Below, piece by piece: positions 35,736 to 43,096 of a DNA stretch of 46,584 bases (the stretch's first letter is position 1; each line of letters starts with the position of its first letter). The translations under genes were made by a program, and so were the position numbers. The notes under the pieces are model-generated. The model searched no databases. It saw only the letters and a list, made by a program, of their open reading frames with translations, and was not told the origin of the DNA. The stretch comes from CALGFH01 sp036003705 (lineage in GTDB: Bacteria > Actinomycetota > CALGFH01): positions 1 through 46,584 of the forward strand of contig DASYSE010000013.1 in NCBI GenBank assembly GCA_036003705.1, in the 5' to 3' direction.

Positions 35736-37970
35736 CTGCCCGGCTACGCGGCCGCCCTCTCGGGCCTCTCCGACGCCGAGCTGCAACGGCTGCTGGAGCG
35801 CCGCCCTGATCTTCTGGCCCCTGCGGCGCCGGCGTCGTTCCCGGAGCTGGCCGGCCGGGCCGGCGCCCCCGTGTCGCTGGCCGCGGCCATGCGATCGCTC
35901 GACCTGGGCGCGCTCCGCCTGGCCGAGCTGCTGGCCGTGGTCGGTCTGCCAACCACCGTGGCCGCGTTGGCCGAGGCGGCCGGGCCCGGGCTCGACCGCG
36001 GGCGCCTCCGGGCCGGCCTGGCCGCCCTGGCCGAGCTGGGCATCGCCCTGCCCGGTCCGGACGGGACCATCTCCGGCCCGCCACGGCTGGGGGCGCCGTT
36101 CGGCCGACCGGGCGGGCTGGGCCCGCCCGTCGCCGAGCTGGCCAAGGTCGGGGTGAGCGCCGAGCGGCTGGACCGCATCCTTGCCAACCTGGGCATGCCG
36201 CCGCCGACGGGTGCCGGCAAGGCAGCCCTGGTGCGGGCGGTGAGCGCGGCCCTGGCCGATCCCCGGGTGGTGGCGAGGGCGGCGGCCGGGGCCGACCAGG
36301 ATGCGAGGCGGCTCCTGGACGAGGCCCTGGCTGCGCCCGGGCCGATCACGGTCATGGGGGTGGGCTACGGCCGCTTCGCCGGCTACCCGGACGCCGAGCC
36401 GGCCAGCTGGCTGCTGGATCGTGGCCTGCTGCTGCCGGTCACCTACAGCCAGCTGGTGGTGCCGAGAGAGGCCGCCCTCGGCCTGCGCGGCGGCCTGGTC
36501 TTCCCGGAGTGGCCGGCGCCGCCGGTGATCGAGCCCCTGGGCCGGCTCCAGGACGGGCCGGCCAGGGCGGCGGCCGCCGCCACCAGGGCCGTGGTGGCCG
36601 CCGAGGGCGTCTGCGCCCGGCTCGACCGCGAGCCGCTGGCGCTGGTCCGGGCCGGCACCGTCGCCATTCGCGACCTCAGGCGGCTGGCCCGTGACCTCAG
36701 CCTGGCCGACGAGGAGCTCGCCCTGGTGGTCGACCTGCTGGTCGAGGCGGCCGTGCTCGCCGTCGGCGGCCCGTTCGGCCAGCGCTCCCTCGGCCTGCGA
36801 CCAGAGGCCGACGCCTGGCTGGCCGCTCCACGGGCCCGCCGCTGGGCCGACCTGGCCGCCGCCTGGCGTGCCGCCGACCTGGCCGTCGAAGACCACCTCG
36901 TCACCCGCCAGGGCCCAGCCTCCAAGGACGCCACCGGCGATCGCGCCCGCCCCCTCGCCGGCCGCCGCCTGGCAGCCGCCGCGGCCCGCCGCCGCAGCCT
37001 GCTCGAAGCCCTCACCACCCTTCCGGCCCAGGCCGCCGCGCTCGACACCCTGGCGGCGCTGCTGGCGTGGCGGCAGCCGATGGCCTGGCCGCCGGCATCC
37101 CGGGGAGCTCAGGATCCCGCCGGGGCCGGGATCGACGAGCTGGAGGCGACGGTTCGGGCGGTGCTGGACGCGGCCACCTTCCTGGGGGTGGCCGTGGCCG
37201 AGGGGGGTCGGGCCCAGGCTGGGCTGGCCGCCGAGGGGTGGCTGGCCGGCGCGGGGCCCGCGGTGCTGGCCGAGGTGGCCGCGTCCGTGCTACCCGACGG
37301 GTCCGACCGGTTCCTGATCGCCGGGGACCTGACCGTCGTCGCGCCAGGGGGACTGGCGCCCGGGGTCGAGACCCGGCTCGCCGGCCTCGCCGACCGCGAG
37401 ACGGCCGGGTCGGGGACCTGGCGCGTCCACGACGCAAGCCTGCGCCGGGCGTTCGACGAGGGACGGTCGGCCGACGAGGTGCTGGACTTCCTGCGGCGGC
37501 ACTCCTCGACCCCGCTGCCCCAGGCGCTCGAGTACCTGGTCGCGGAGGCGGCCCGCCGGCACGGGCGGCTCCGGGTGGGCGGGGCCGCCACCTACCTGCG
37601 CGGCGACCCTGCCCTCGTCACCGGGGCGGTCCGCTCGGCGGCGGGCCGGCGGCTCGGGCTGCGTGAGCTCGCCCCCGGGGTGGCCGTCACCGGCCGCAGC
37701 CAGGCGGAGCTGCTGGCGGTGCTGCGCAAGGCCGGGGAGGCGCCGCTGGCCGAGGAGGCGGACGGCAGCCCCCGACCCGAGGGCCTCCGTCCGGTGCGCC
37801 ACGCCCAGCGGCCGGGCCCCGACCGGCTCGGGCGCGCCGCCACGGCCGGCAACGGGCGTGACGGGCACGGTTCCCACGAGGCCGACCCGGCCGCCGCGGT
37901 CGCCCGCCTCAGGGGCCGGCTCCCGGTCCAGGCCGCGACCGGCACGGACCAGAGGGCGGCGCGTGGCTGA
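35736..37970 (+). CDS. Helicase-associated protein (Helicase_C_3/XPB-Ssl2-like domain, Rv0862c-like), probable CTG start
   Basis: A 744-residue protein that matches the large actinobacterial family found beside XPB helicase, such as Rv0862c next to Rv0861c. The N-terminus (ALSGLSDAELQRLLERRPD) and the rest of the first 45 codons look like the family, but no ATG, GTG or TTG precedes them in frame after the previous gene. A perfect GGAGGAGG (35724-35731) lies 4 nt before CTG 35736, so CTG initiation is inferred. The first canonical start, GTG 35871, would remove the conserved N-terminus and has no ribosome site. The middle contains winged-helix-like repeats. The C-terminal third (DRFLIAGDLTVVAPG, AEVLDFLRRHSSTPLPQALE-type) is the Helicase_C_3 domain. 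The function is probably as a DNA-repair partner of XPB. Confidence 0.8.
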   Translation: MPGYAAALSGLSDAELQRLLERRPDLLAPAAPASFPELAGRAGAPVSLAAAMRSLDLGALRLAELLAVVGLPTTVAALAEAAGPGLDRGRLRAGLAALAELGIALPGPDGTISGPPRLGAPFGRPGGLGPPVAELAKVGVSAERLDRILANLGMPPPTGAGKAALVRAVSAALADPRVVARAAAGADQDARRLLDEALAAPGPITVMGVGYGRFAGYPDAEPASWLLDRGLLLPVTYSQLVVPREAALGLRGGLVFPEWPAPPVIEPLGRLQDGPARAAAAATRAVVAAEGVCARLDREPLALVRAGTVAIRDLRRLARDLSLADEELALVVDLLVEAAVLAVGGPFGQRSLGLRPEADAWLAAPRARRWADLAAAWRAADLAVEDHLVTRQGPASKDATGDRARPLAGRRLAAAAARRRSLLEALTTLPAQAAALDTLAALLAWRQPMAWPPASRGAQDPAGAGIDELEATVRAVLDAATFLGVAVAEGGRAQAGLAAEGWLAGAGPAVLAEVAASVLPDGSDRFLIAGDLTVVAPGGLAPGVETRLAGLADRETAGSGTWRVHDASLRRAFDEGRSADEVLDFLRRHSSTPLPQALEYLVAEAARRHGRLRVGGAATYLRGDPALVTGAVRSAAGRRLGLRELAPGVAVTGRSQAELLAVLRKAGEAPLAEEADGSPRPEGLRPVRHAQRPGPDRLGRAATAGNGRDGHGSHEADPAAAVARLRGRLPVQAATGTDQRAARG

Positions 37971-39630
37971 CGGAGCCCTGATCGTCCAGAGCGACCGCAG
38001 CGTGCTGCTCGAGGTCGACCACCCGCGCGCCGACGCGGCCAGGACGGCCATCGCACCCTTCGCCGAGCTCGAGAAGAGCCCCGAGCACGTCCACACCTAC
38101 CGGTTGACCCCGCTCGCACTCTGGAACGCCCGGGCCGCCGGCCTGACGCCAGAGCAGGTCACCGCCGCCCTGCAGGAGCACTCCCGCTACCCGGTGCCGC
38201 CGGGACTGCTCACCATCCTGGTCGAGACCATGGGCCGCTACGGCCGCCTGGTCCTGCTGGCCGACCCGGACGGCCGCCTGGTGCTCACCTCCCGCGACCC
38301 GGCCGTGCTCGAGGAGGTCGTCCGTGCCCGCAAGGTCGCCCCCCATCTGGGCGAGCGCCTCGCCCCCGACCGGGTCGAGGTGCCGCTGGGCGAGCGGGGG
38401 CGGCTCAAGCAGGCCCTGCTCGCCCTCGGCTGGCCCGCCGACGACCAGGCCGGCTACGTCGAGGGCGCCCCGCTCCCGGTCGAGCTGCTGGAAGCCAACG
38501 CCACCACCGGCGACCGGTTCGGCCTCCGGCGCTACCAGCGGGAGTCGGTCGCCGCCTTCGCCGCCGCCGGGTCGGGGGTGATCGTGCTGCCCTGCGGGGC
38601 CGGCAAGACCCTCGTCGGCATCGGCGCCATGGCCGCGGTCGGCGCCCGCACCCTGATCCTGGTGACCTCGACCCTTGCCGCCCGGCAGTGGCGCGACGAG
38701 CTGCTCGACCGCACCAACCTCGAGCCGGCGCAGGTGGGGGAGTACTCGGGCGCCCGCAAGGAGATCGCCCCGGTCACCATCGCCACCTACCAGGTGCTGG
38801 TCGCACGGCGCGGGGGCCGCCACACCCACCTGGACCTGCTCGGCCTCCAGGACTGGGGCCTGATCGTCTATGACGAGGTCCACCTGCTGCCGGCCCCGGT
38901 GTTCCGCATGACGGCCGAGATCCAGGCCAGGCGCCGGCTCGGCCTGACCGCCACCCTGGTCCGCGAGGACGGGCGCGAGGCCGACGTGTTCAGCCTGATC
39001 GGGCCCAAGCGCTACGACGTGCCCTGGCGCGACCTGGAGGCCCAGGGCTGGGTGGCGGCCGCCGACTGCGTCGAGGTCCGGGTCGACCTGACCGACGAGG
39101 AGCGGATGGATTACGCCCTGGCCGAGCCGGAGGAGCGGTACCGGCGGGCGGCGACCGCCCGATCCAAGCTGCCGGTGGTCGCCAGCCTGGCAACCGCCCA
39201 TCTGGCCGACCGGGTGCTGGTCATCGGCCAGTACCTGGACCAGCTGCGGACCCTCGGCGAGCTGCTGGACGCCCCGGTCATCACCGGCGACACCCTGGTC
39301 AAGGAGCGGGAGGAGCTGTTCGCGGCCTTCCGGGCCGGGGAGCTCGGCCGGCTGGTCGTCTCCAAGGTGGCCAACTTCTCCATCGACCTGCCAGAGGCCA
39401 ACGTGGCCATCCAGGTCTCCGGCACCTTCGGCAGCCGCCAGGAGGAGGCCCAGCGGCTCGGTCGCATCCTGCGGCCCAAGGCCGACGGCGGCCGGGCCCG
39501 CTTCTACACCGTGGTCAGTCGCGACACCAACGACACCGAGTACGCCCAGCGCCGCCAGCGCTTCCTCGCCGAGCAGGGCTACGCCTACCAGCTGATCGAC
39601 GCCGCCGCCATCCTGGCGACCCGGACCTGA
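37963..39630 (+). CDS. xpb: DNA repair helicase XPB (Rv0861c/Ercc3-like, SF2)
   Basis: A 555-residue 3'-5' superfamily 2 helicase involved in DNA unwinding and repair. It has the N-terminal XPB domain (IVQSDRSVLLEVDHP, FAELEKSPEHVHTYR). Walker A is PCGAGKT (210-216), motif II DEVH at 304-307, motif III GLTATLVREDGRE, and motifs V-VI KVANFSIDLPEANVA and QRLGRILRPKADGG. The resemblance to mycobacterial XPB is close throughout. GTG 37963 overlaps the end of the helicase-associated gene by 8 bp, so the two are translationally linked. A fused Bax1-like nuclease is not present. Confidence 0.96.
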   Translation: MADGALIVQSDRSVLLEVDHPRADAARTAIAPFAELEKSPEHVHTYRLTPLALWNARAAGLTPEQVTAALQEHSRYPVPPGLLTILVETMGRYGRLVLLADPDGRLVLTSRDPAVLEEVVRARKVAPHLGERLAPDRVEVPLGERGRLKQALLALGWPADDQAGYVEGAPLPVELLEANATTGDRFGLRRYQRESVAAFAAAGSGVIVLPCGAGKTLVGIGAMAAVGARTLILVTSTLAARQWRDELLDRTNLEPAQVGEYSGARKEIAPVTIATYQVLVARRGGRHTHLDLLGLQDWGLIVYDEVHLLPAPVFRMTAEIQARRRLGLTATLVREDGREADVFSLIGPKRYDVPWRDLEAQGWVAAADCVEVRVDLTDEERMDYALAEPEERYRRAATARSKLPVVASLATAHLADRVLVIGQYLDQLRTLGELLDAPVITGDTLVKEREELFAAFRAGELGRLVVSKVANFSIDLPEANVAIQVSGTFGSRQEEAQRLGRILRPKADGGRARFYTVVSRDTNDTEYAQRRQRFLAEQGYAYQLIDAAAILATRT

Positions 39631-39640
39631 CCGCGGCAGC

Positions 39641-39649
39641 TGTGGACAA
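39641..39649 (-). promoter_or_regulatory. Single consensus DnaA box
   Basis: TGTGGACAA is the reverse complement of TTGTCCACA, the actinomycete DnaA-box consensus. Only one copy is seen and there is no AT-rich unwinding element, so it is not an origin. It could be chance or a DnaA titration/regulatory site. Confidence 0.35.
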
Positions 39650-39783
39650 CCGGCAGGGTGGCCGAGATCTGGGTGGCCCTCATCTGGCGCTCGATGCCCG
39701 ACCTCGGCCCGTCGTTCGAGCAGTCGCCAACGGGCGCGGCAGCGCGCCGAGCGCTGATCCCCCGCGCCAGGCCCCCGGAAACG

Positions 39784-39812
39784 CGAAGGGCCCCCACACC
39801 GGGGGCCCTTCG
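39784..39812. terminator. Bidirectional terminator between xpb and the LPFTG gene
   Basis: A perfect 12-bp stem (CGAAGGGCCCCC / GGGGGCCCTTCG) with a 5-nt ACACC loop, between two convergent genes. It is a classical actinomycete terminator of the GAAGGGCCCC/GGGGCCCTTC type. Confidence 0.88.
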
Positions 39813-39823
39813 TCAGGGAAGCC

Positions 39824-40477
39824 CTACCTGGCCGCGTGCCCGCCTCTGATCCGGCCGAGCAGGAGGAACAGAGCGCCAACCCCGACCAGCGCGATCCCGG
39901 CCAGCAGCGTCGGGCCGGAGCTCGCCCCGGTGAACGGCAGCTGACCGCCCCCCGAGGTGGTGCTGGTGGCCGCGCCGACCGCGCTGTCATCGGTGGTCGG
40001 CGGCGCCGGGGAGGTGGACGGGGCCACCGTAGGCTGCGTGGCGGTGGTCGGCGGTGGTGCCGTGGACGCGGTCGGCGATGTCTCGGCGCACTGGTCGGCC
40101 GGCGGGAGCTTGTCGCTGCCCTCGTTGGTCGACTCCTCGCCGCCCTTCCAGTGGGCTTCGGCGGTGACGGTGATCGTCCCGGTGGTGCCGGCGGGCAGGT
40201 CGAAGTGGCCGGAGAACTGGTTGTGGTGCGGCGCGAACACGTCGGAGGGCAGCTGCTCGACCTTGCCGTTCAGCTCGTAGGAGACGTCGACGGTCGCCTC
40301 GTGGCCGGTCTCCCAGGCCCGAACGGTGTAGTGCACCCGGACCTGGCCGTCGAGGCAGCGGGCGTTGACGATGACGTTCGAGTGCCAGGCCAGGGCCGGA
40401 GAGGCCAGCACCGTGGCCAGGAGCAGCGCTCCGAGGCCGACTGCTGACGCCGCTCCGGGGCGGCTACGGATTCTCAT
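39824..40477 (-). CDS. LPxTG-type (LPFTG) cell-wall-anchored surface protein
   Basis: A 217-residue secreted protein. Residues 1-30 are a Sec signal peptide with an ALA cleavage site before Trp31. Residues 31-130 form a beta-rich domain with two possible Cys (CLDG and DQCAE). Residues 135-178 are a Thr/Pro/Ser-rich wall-spanning stalk. LPFTG at 180-184 is followed by a hydrophobic helix and a basic tail (GRIRGGHAAR), the full sortase sorting signal. ATG 40477 follows AAAGGAG by 8 nt. No sortase gene is in the window, so a housekeeping sortase elsewhere must attach it. The function of the exposed domain is unknown. Confidence 0.85.
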   Translation of the reverse strand: MRIRSRPGAASAVGLGALLLATVLASPALAWHSNVIVNARCLDGQVRVHYTVRAWETGHEATVDVSYELNGKVEQLPSDVFAPHHNQFSGHFDLPAGTTGTITVTAEAHWKGGEESTNEGSDKLPPADQCAETSPTASTAPPPTTATQPTVAPSTSPAPPTTDDSAVGAATSTTSGGGQLPFTGASSGPTLLAGIALVGVGALFLLLGRIRGGHAAR

Positions 40478-40958
40478 GCTGTCTGCTCCTTTCAGGTGCC
40501 GGGGACGTGAGAACAGGGCCGATCTGGGCGGTCAGGCGCTTGTCGGTGCCCGCAAGGCGGTGCAACAAGGTGGTGCAACGGGGGACGCAGTCACCAAAGC
40601 GGTCAAACCATAACCGAATCCCCCAACCAGTCAGAGCGATCCGGCAACCACAGCGCCACGAGATGGTTGCGATCCGATAAAGGCGGGATCCGCGCGCACG
40701 CCGCCTTGACACACCCCGGGCCGCGACGGCACCCTTCGGTTTGTGACGCCGCAGCGGAACGCCACCCTGGATCGCACCCGCCTCGCCGCGAGGCGCAACG
40801 GGTCCTGCGCGTGTCCCTGGGCCCGGCGCCCGGCTCCGCCCACCCGCTGAGGCGAGCCGCCCGCTCGGGCCGGTTCCTGGGATCTTGTCCCCCGCCCGGC
40901 GTCGGGCGCGCGGCCACTGGGCCGCCCGAGCGCCGGACCACGACCGTAAAGGACGTCC
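40478..40958. other. Long intergenic region between divergent LPFTG and cupin genes
   Basis: 481 bp without a supported gene. It contains two direct copies of GGTGCAAC (40559-40566 and 40572-40579) in the likely LPFTG promoter/leader. An inverted repeat GCAACCA (40644-40650) and TGGTTGC (40664-40670) has a 13-nt loop. A TTGACA at about 40706 points towards the cupin gene, with no good -10. The DNA near 40600-40680 is noticeably less GC-rich than its surroundings. No known riboswitch was recognised. Confidence 0.4.
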
Positions 40959-41579
40959 GTGCGCACCATCGACACCGCCCGTCACCCGGCTGTGGCCGCC
41001 GCACCCGCGTGGTCTGTGAGCGGGTTGGTCGAGTTGACCGCCCGCTTGGCGACCCAGTCCGGACGGGCCCACCCCGGACGCGGACCGGCCGACCGGGCAT
41101 GGTCGGTCCCGCTCCTGAGCACCGCGGAGGTCGAGGCCTGGCTGCTCGGCTGGCCCGCCGGGCTGGTCACACCGGCCCACGACCATGGCGGTTCGCCGGT
41201 GGCGCTCACGGTCACCGAGGGCATGCTCAGCGAGGAGTGCCTCGACCCCACCATCTGGACCACCGGCCGCCGCACCACCTGGAAGGCCGGCTCGACCACC
41301 CTGTTCCCGCCCGGCCATGTCCACCTGCTCGGGGCCGCCGGCGACCGGCCCGCCGTGGCCGTCCACGCCTGGAGCCGGCCGACCGGGTCAGCCGGCCGTG
41401 GTGCAGGCCGCGCGCTTGGCGGTGGTGCCGCTGTTGCCGGCGGTGGTCCGGGTCGTGGCCGTGCCACCTCCGAGCCCGTCGGGGTCCGGCTGGGTCGTGG
41501 TGGTCACGCCTGCCTGGCCGAGCATCCGGCGGACGGCACCCTGGATCTTGGGCACGTCCGGGATCGGGTAGCCCGATGA
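40959..41579 (+). CDS. Cysteine dioxygenase-like cupin with C-terminal read-through extension
   Basis: A 206-residue frame from GTG 40959, five bases after AAAGGA. Residues 45-140 are a cysteine-dioxygenase-type cupin: PAHDHGGSPVALTVTEG gives iron ligands His74 and His76, and PPGHVHLL gives His122. The family oxidises cysteine or other thiols to sulfinic acids, but the true substrate is unassigned. After about residue 142 the sequence becomes Gly/Ala/Arg-rich, and from 41388 it runs antisense to the LCP gene for 192 bp. The family usually ends soon after AVAVHAWSRP, so the last ~60 residues may be a recent extension caused by loss of the original stop. Confidence 0.75.
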   Translation: MRTIDTARHPAVAAAPAWSVSGLVELTARLATQSGRAHPGRGPADRAWSVPLLSTAEVEAWLLGWPAGLVTPAHDHGGSPVALTVTEGMLSEECLDPTIWTTGRRTTWKAGSTTLFPPGHVHLLGAAGDRPAVAVHAWSRPTGSAGRGAGRALGGGAAVAGGGPGRGRATSEPVGVRLGRGGHACLAEHPADGTLDLGHVRDRVAR

Positions 41580-42953
41580 CCAGCCGGCGTTGTAGGTCGG
41601 CGGGGTGAAGCCGACCGCCACCACCTGGACCGGCTGGCCGCCGGCCGCCTCGATCAGGCCGGGCAGCCGGTTCGCCGGGATATCGGTGACCACGCTGCGC
41701 TTGAGCACCTTGACCAGCCGGGGGAAGGCCCGCAGCAGCTCGGCGGGATTGGTCTGCCTGGCCAGCGAGCCGAGCACGCAACGCTGGCGCTGCATGCGGT
41801 CGTAGTCGCTGGTCGTCTCGCGGGAGCGGGAGTAGGCGAGGGCGGTGAAGCCGTTGAGGTGCCGGCGGCCCGGCTGCAGCTCGAAGGCCGGCTGGCTGCC
41901 CTCTCGTCCCAGCCGGTCGATCTCGATACGCAACGGCTTGCCGTTGTTGACGGTGACGCCCCCAAGGGCGTCGACCACGTCGACGAACCCGAGCAGGTCG
42001 ACCAGGGCGTAGTGGTCGATGGGCAGCCCGAGCAGCTCCTCCGCCGCCCCGGCGACCGCCGCGATCCCCGGATGTCGGCTGTGCGGGAACAGGTCGGGGC
42101 GCTCGTCCTCGGCGAAGGCGTACAGCTCGTTCAGCAGCCGCGGGAAGCAGCGGCACTCGCCGAAGAAGTCGGCCGCCGGACCGTCGGGCAGCGGCACCTG
42201 GACGAGGTTCCGGGGCAGCCCGAGCAGCGACACCTTGCCGGTCGCCAGCTCGAGGCTGGCCACGATCATCGTGTCGGTGCGAAGGCCGCGCCGGCCCGGC
42301 CCGGCGTCGCCGCCGATCAGCAGCACCGTGACCCGGCCCGGAACGGCCGTGACCAGGCCGTTGCCGCTCTGATGAAGTTCGCGGTCCCTGGCCAGCCACT
42401 GGGGGTCCGAGCCGCTGAAGACCGAGCTCAGCAGGTCATAGGCCTGCAGGTCGTAGTAGGCGGCGGCCGCGTGCGGGGCCGCGGTCAGGGCCATGATCGC
42501 CACCAGCCCGGCGGCGGCGCCCCGCCGCCGGCCGGCCATCGCGCCCGGCGCCCGACGGCCGCTCCGCGCGGCCAGCAGGTAGGCGTCGAGGACCGCCGCC
42601 AGCCGGAACACCAGCAGGCCGGCGTCGGCCACCAGCAGCGCCAGCAGGGCGCGTGGCTGCACCAGCATGCGCGAGACGGCGGCCGGTTCGCTCCACAGCC
42701 CGGCGGCGGTGGCCAGGCACAGGACCGTGACCACGAGCATCACCGTTCCCCGCCGGCGCTGCCCTAGGTAGAGCTGGCCTGTCCCGGGAACCAGGGAGGA
42801 GAGCAGCGCGGCCACCAGCGGCCGCCGCGGCCGGCCGCGCCAAGGCCGCCGGCCGGCGGGGTCCCGCGAACCCCACTGGTCCCAGCTGGCGCCGCTGCCC
42901 TTGGGCAGCACATCCGGTTCGCGCACCCGCCTCCGCCCACGTCGACGACGCAT
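41388..42953 (-). CDS. LytR-CpsA-Psr (LCP) family cell-wall ligase
   Basis: A 521-residue membrane protein that would attach wall glycopolymers or arabinogalactan to peptidoglycan. The N-terminus is unusual: a basic cytoplasmic tail, then LSSLVPGTGQLYLGQRRRG (52-70), a motif of small multi-spanning membrane proteins, and about four hydrophobic segments before the LCP domain. The catalytic LCP domain (about 205-395) has the key blocks RTDTMIVASL (225-234), VSLLGLPRNL and LAYSRSRETTSDYDRMQRQ. The C-terminal tail is Thr/Gly-rich. It starts at ATG 42953 with no clear ribosome site. Its 3' end overlaps the convergent cupin frame. Confidence 0.9.
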   Translation of the reverse strand: MRRRRGRRRVREPDVLPKGSGASWDQWGSRDPAGRRPWRGRPRRPLVAALLSSLVPGTGQLYLGQRRRGTVMLVVTVLCLATAAGLWSEPAAVSRMLVQPRALLALLVADAGLLVFRLAAVLDAYLLAARSGRRAPGAMAGRRRGAAAGLVAIMALTAAPHAAAAYYDLQAYDLLSSVFSGSDPQWLARDRELHQSGNGLVTAVPGRVTVLLIGGDAGPGRRGLRTDTMIVASLELATGKVSLLGLPRNLVQVPLPDGPAADFFGECRCFPRLLNELYAFAEDERPDLFPHSRHPGIAAVAGAAEELLGLPIDHYALVDLLGFVDVVDALGGVTVNNGKPLRIEIDRLGREGSQPAFELQPGRRHLNGFTALAYSRSRETTSDYDRMQRQRCVLGSLARQTNPAELLRAFPRLVKVLKRSVVTDIPANRLPGLIEAAGGQPVQVVAVGFTPPTYNAGWSSGYPIPDVPKIQGAVRRMLGQAGVTTTTQPDPDGLGGGTATTRTTAGNSGTTAKRAACTTAG

Positions 42954-42966
42954 CGGCGCGGCAGAA

Positions 42967-42996
42967 ACGTCACCGCGCTGAAAAGCATCGTGTCAA
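42967..42996 (-). promoter_or_regulatory. Candidate promoter of the LCP gene
   Basis: A perfect -35 TTGACA (42996-42991) is followed after 18 bp by TGACGT (42972-42967) as a poor -10. The leader to the ATG is only 13 nt. Confidence 0.4.
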
Positions 42997-43096
42997 GAGC
43001 GCACTACCCTGAGCGGCCGGCTTGTGAGCATCGGCCACCGGTAAGCATCCCACGCGAAGCGGAAATCTGCGCAACCGCGGGCAGATCCGCGTGGTG

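Noticed and set aside
40464..41366. 300-codon minus-strand frame in the LPFTG-cupin gap
   Set aside because: It overlaps the cupin metal motif antisense and has no ribosome site or family similarity.
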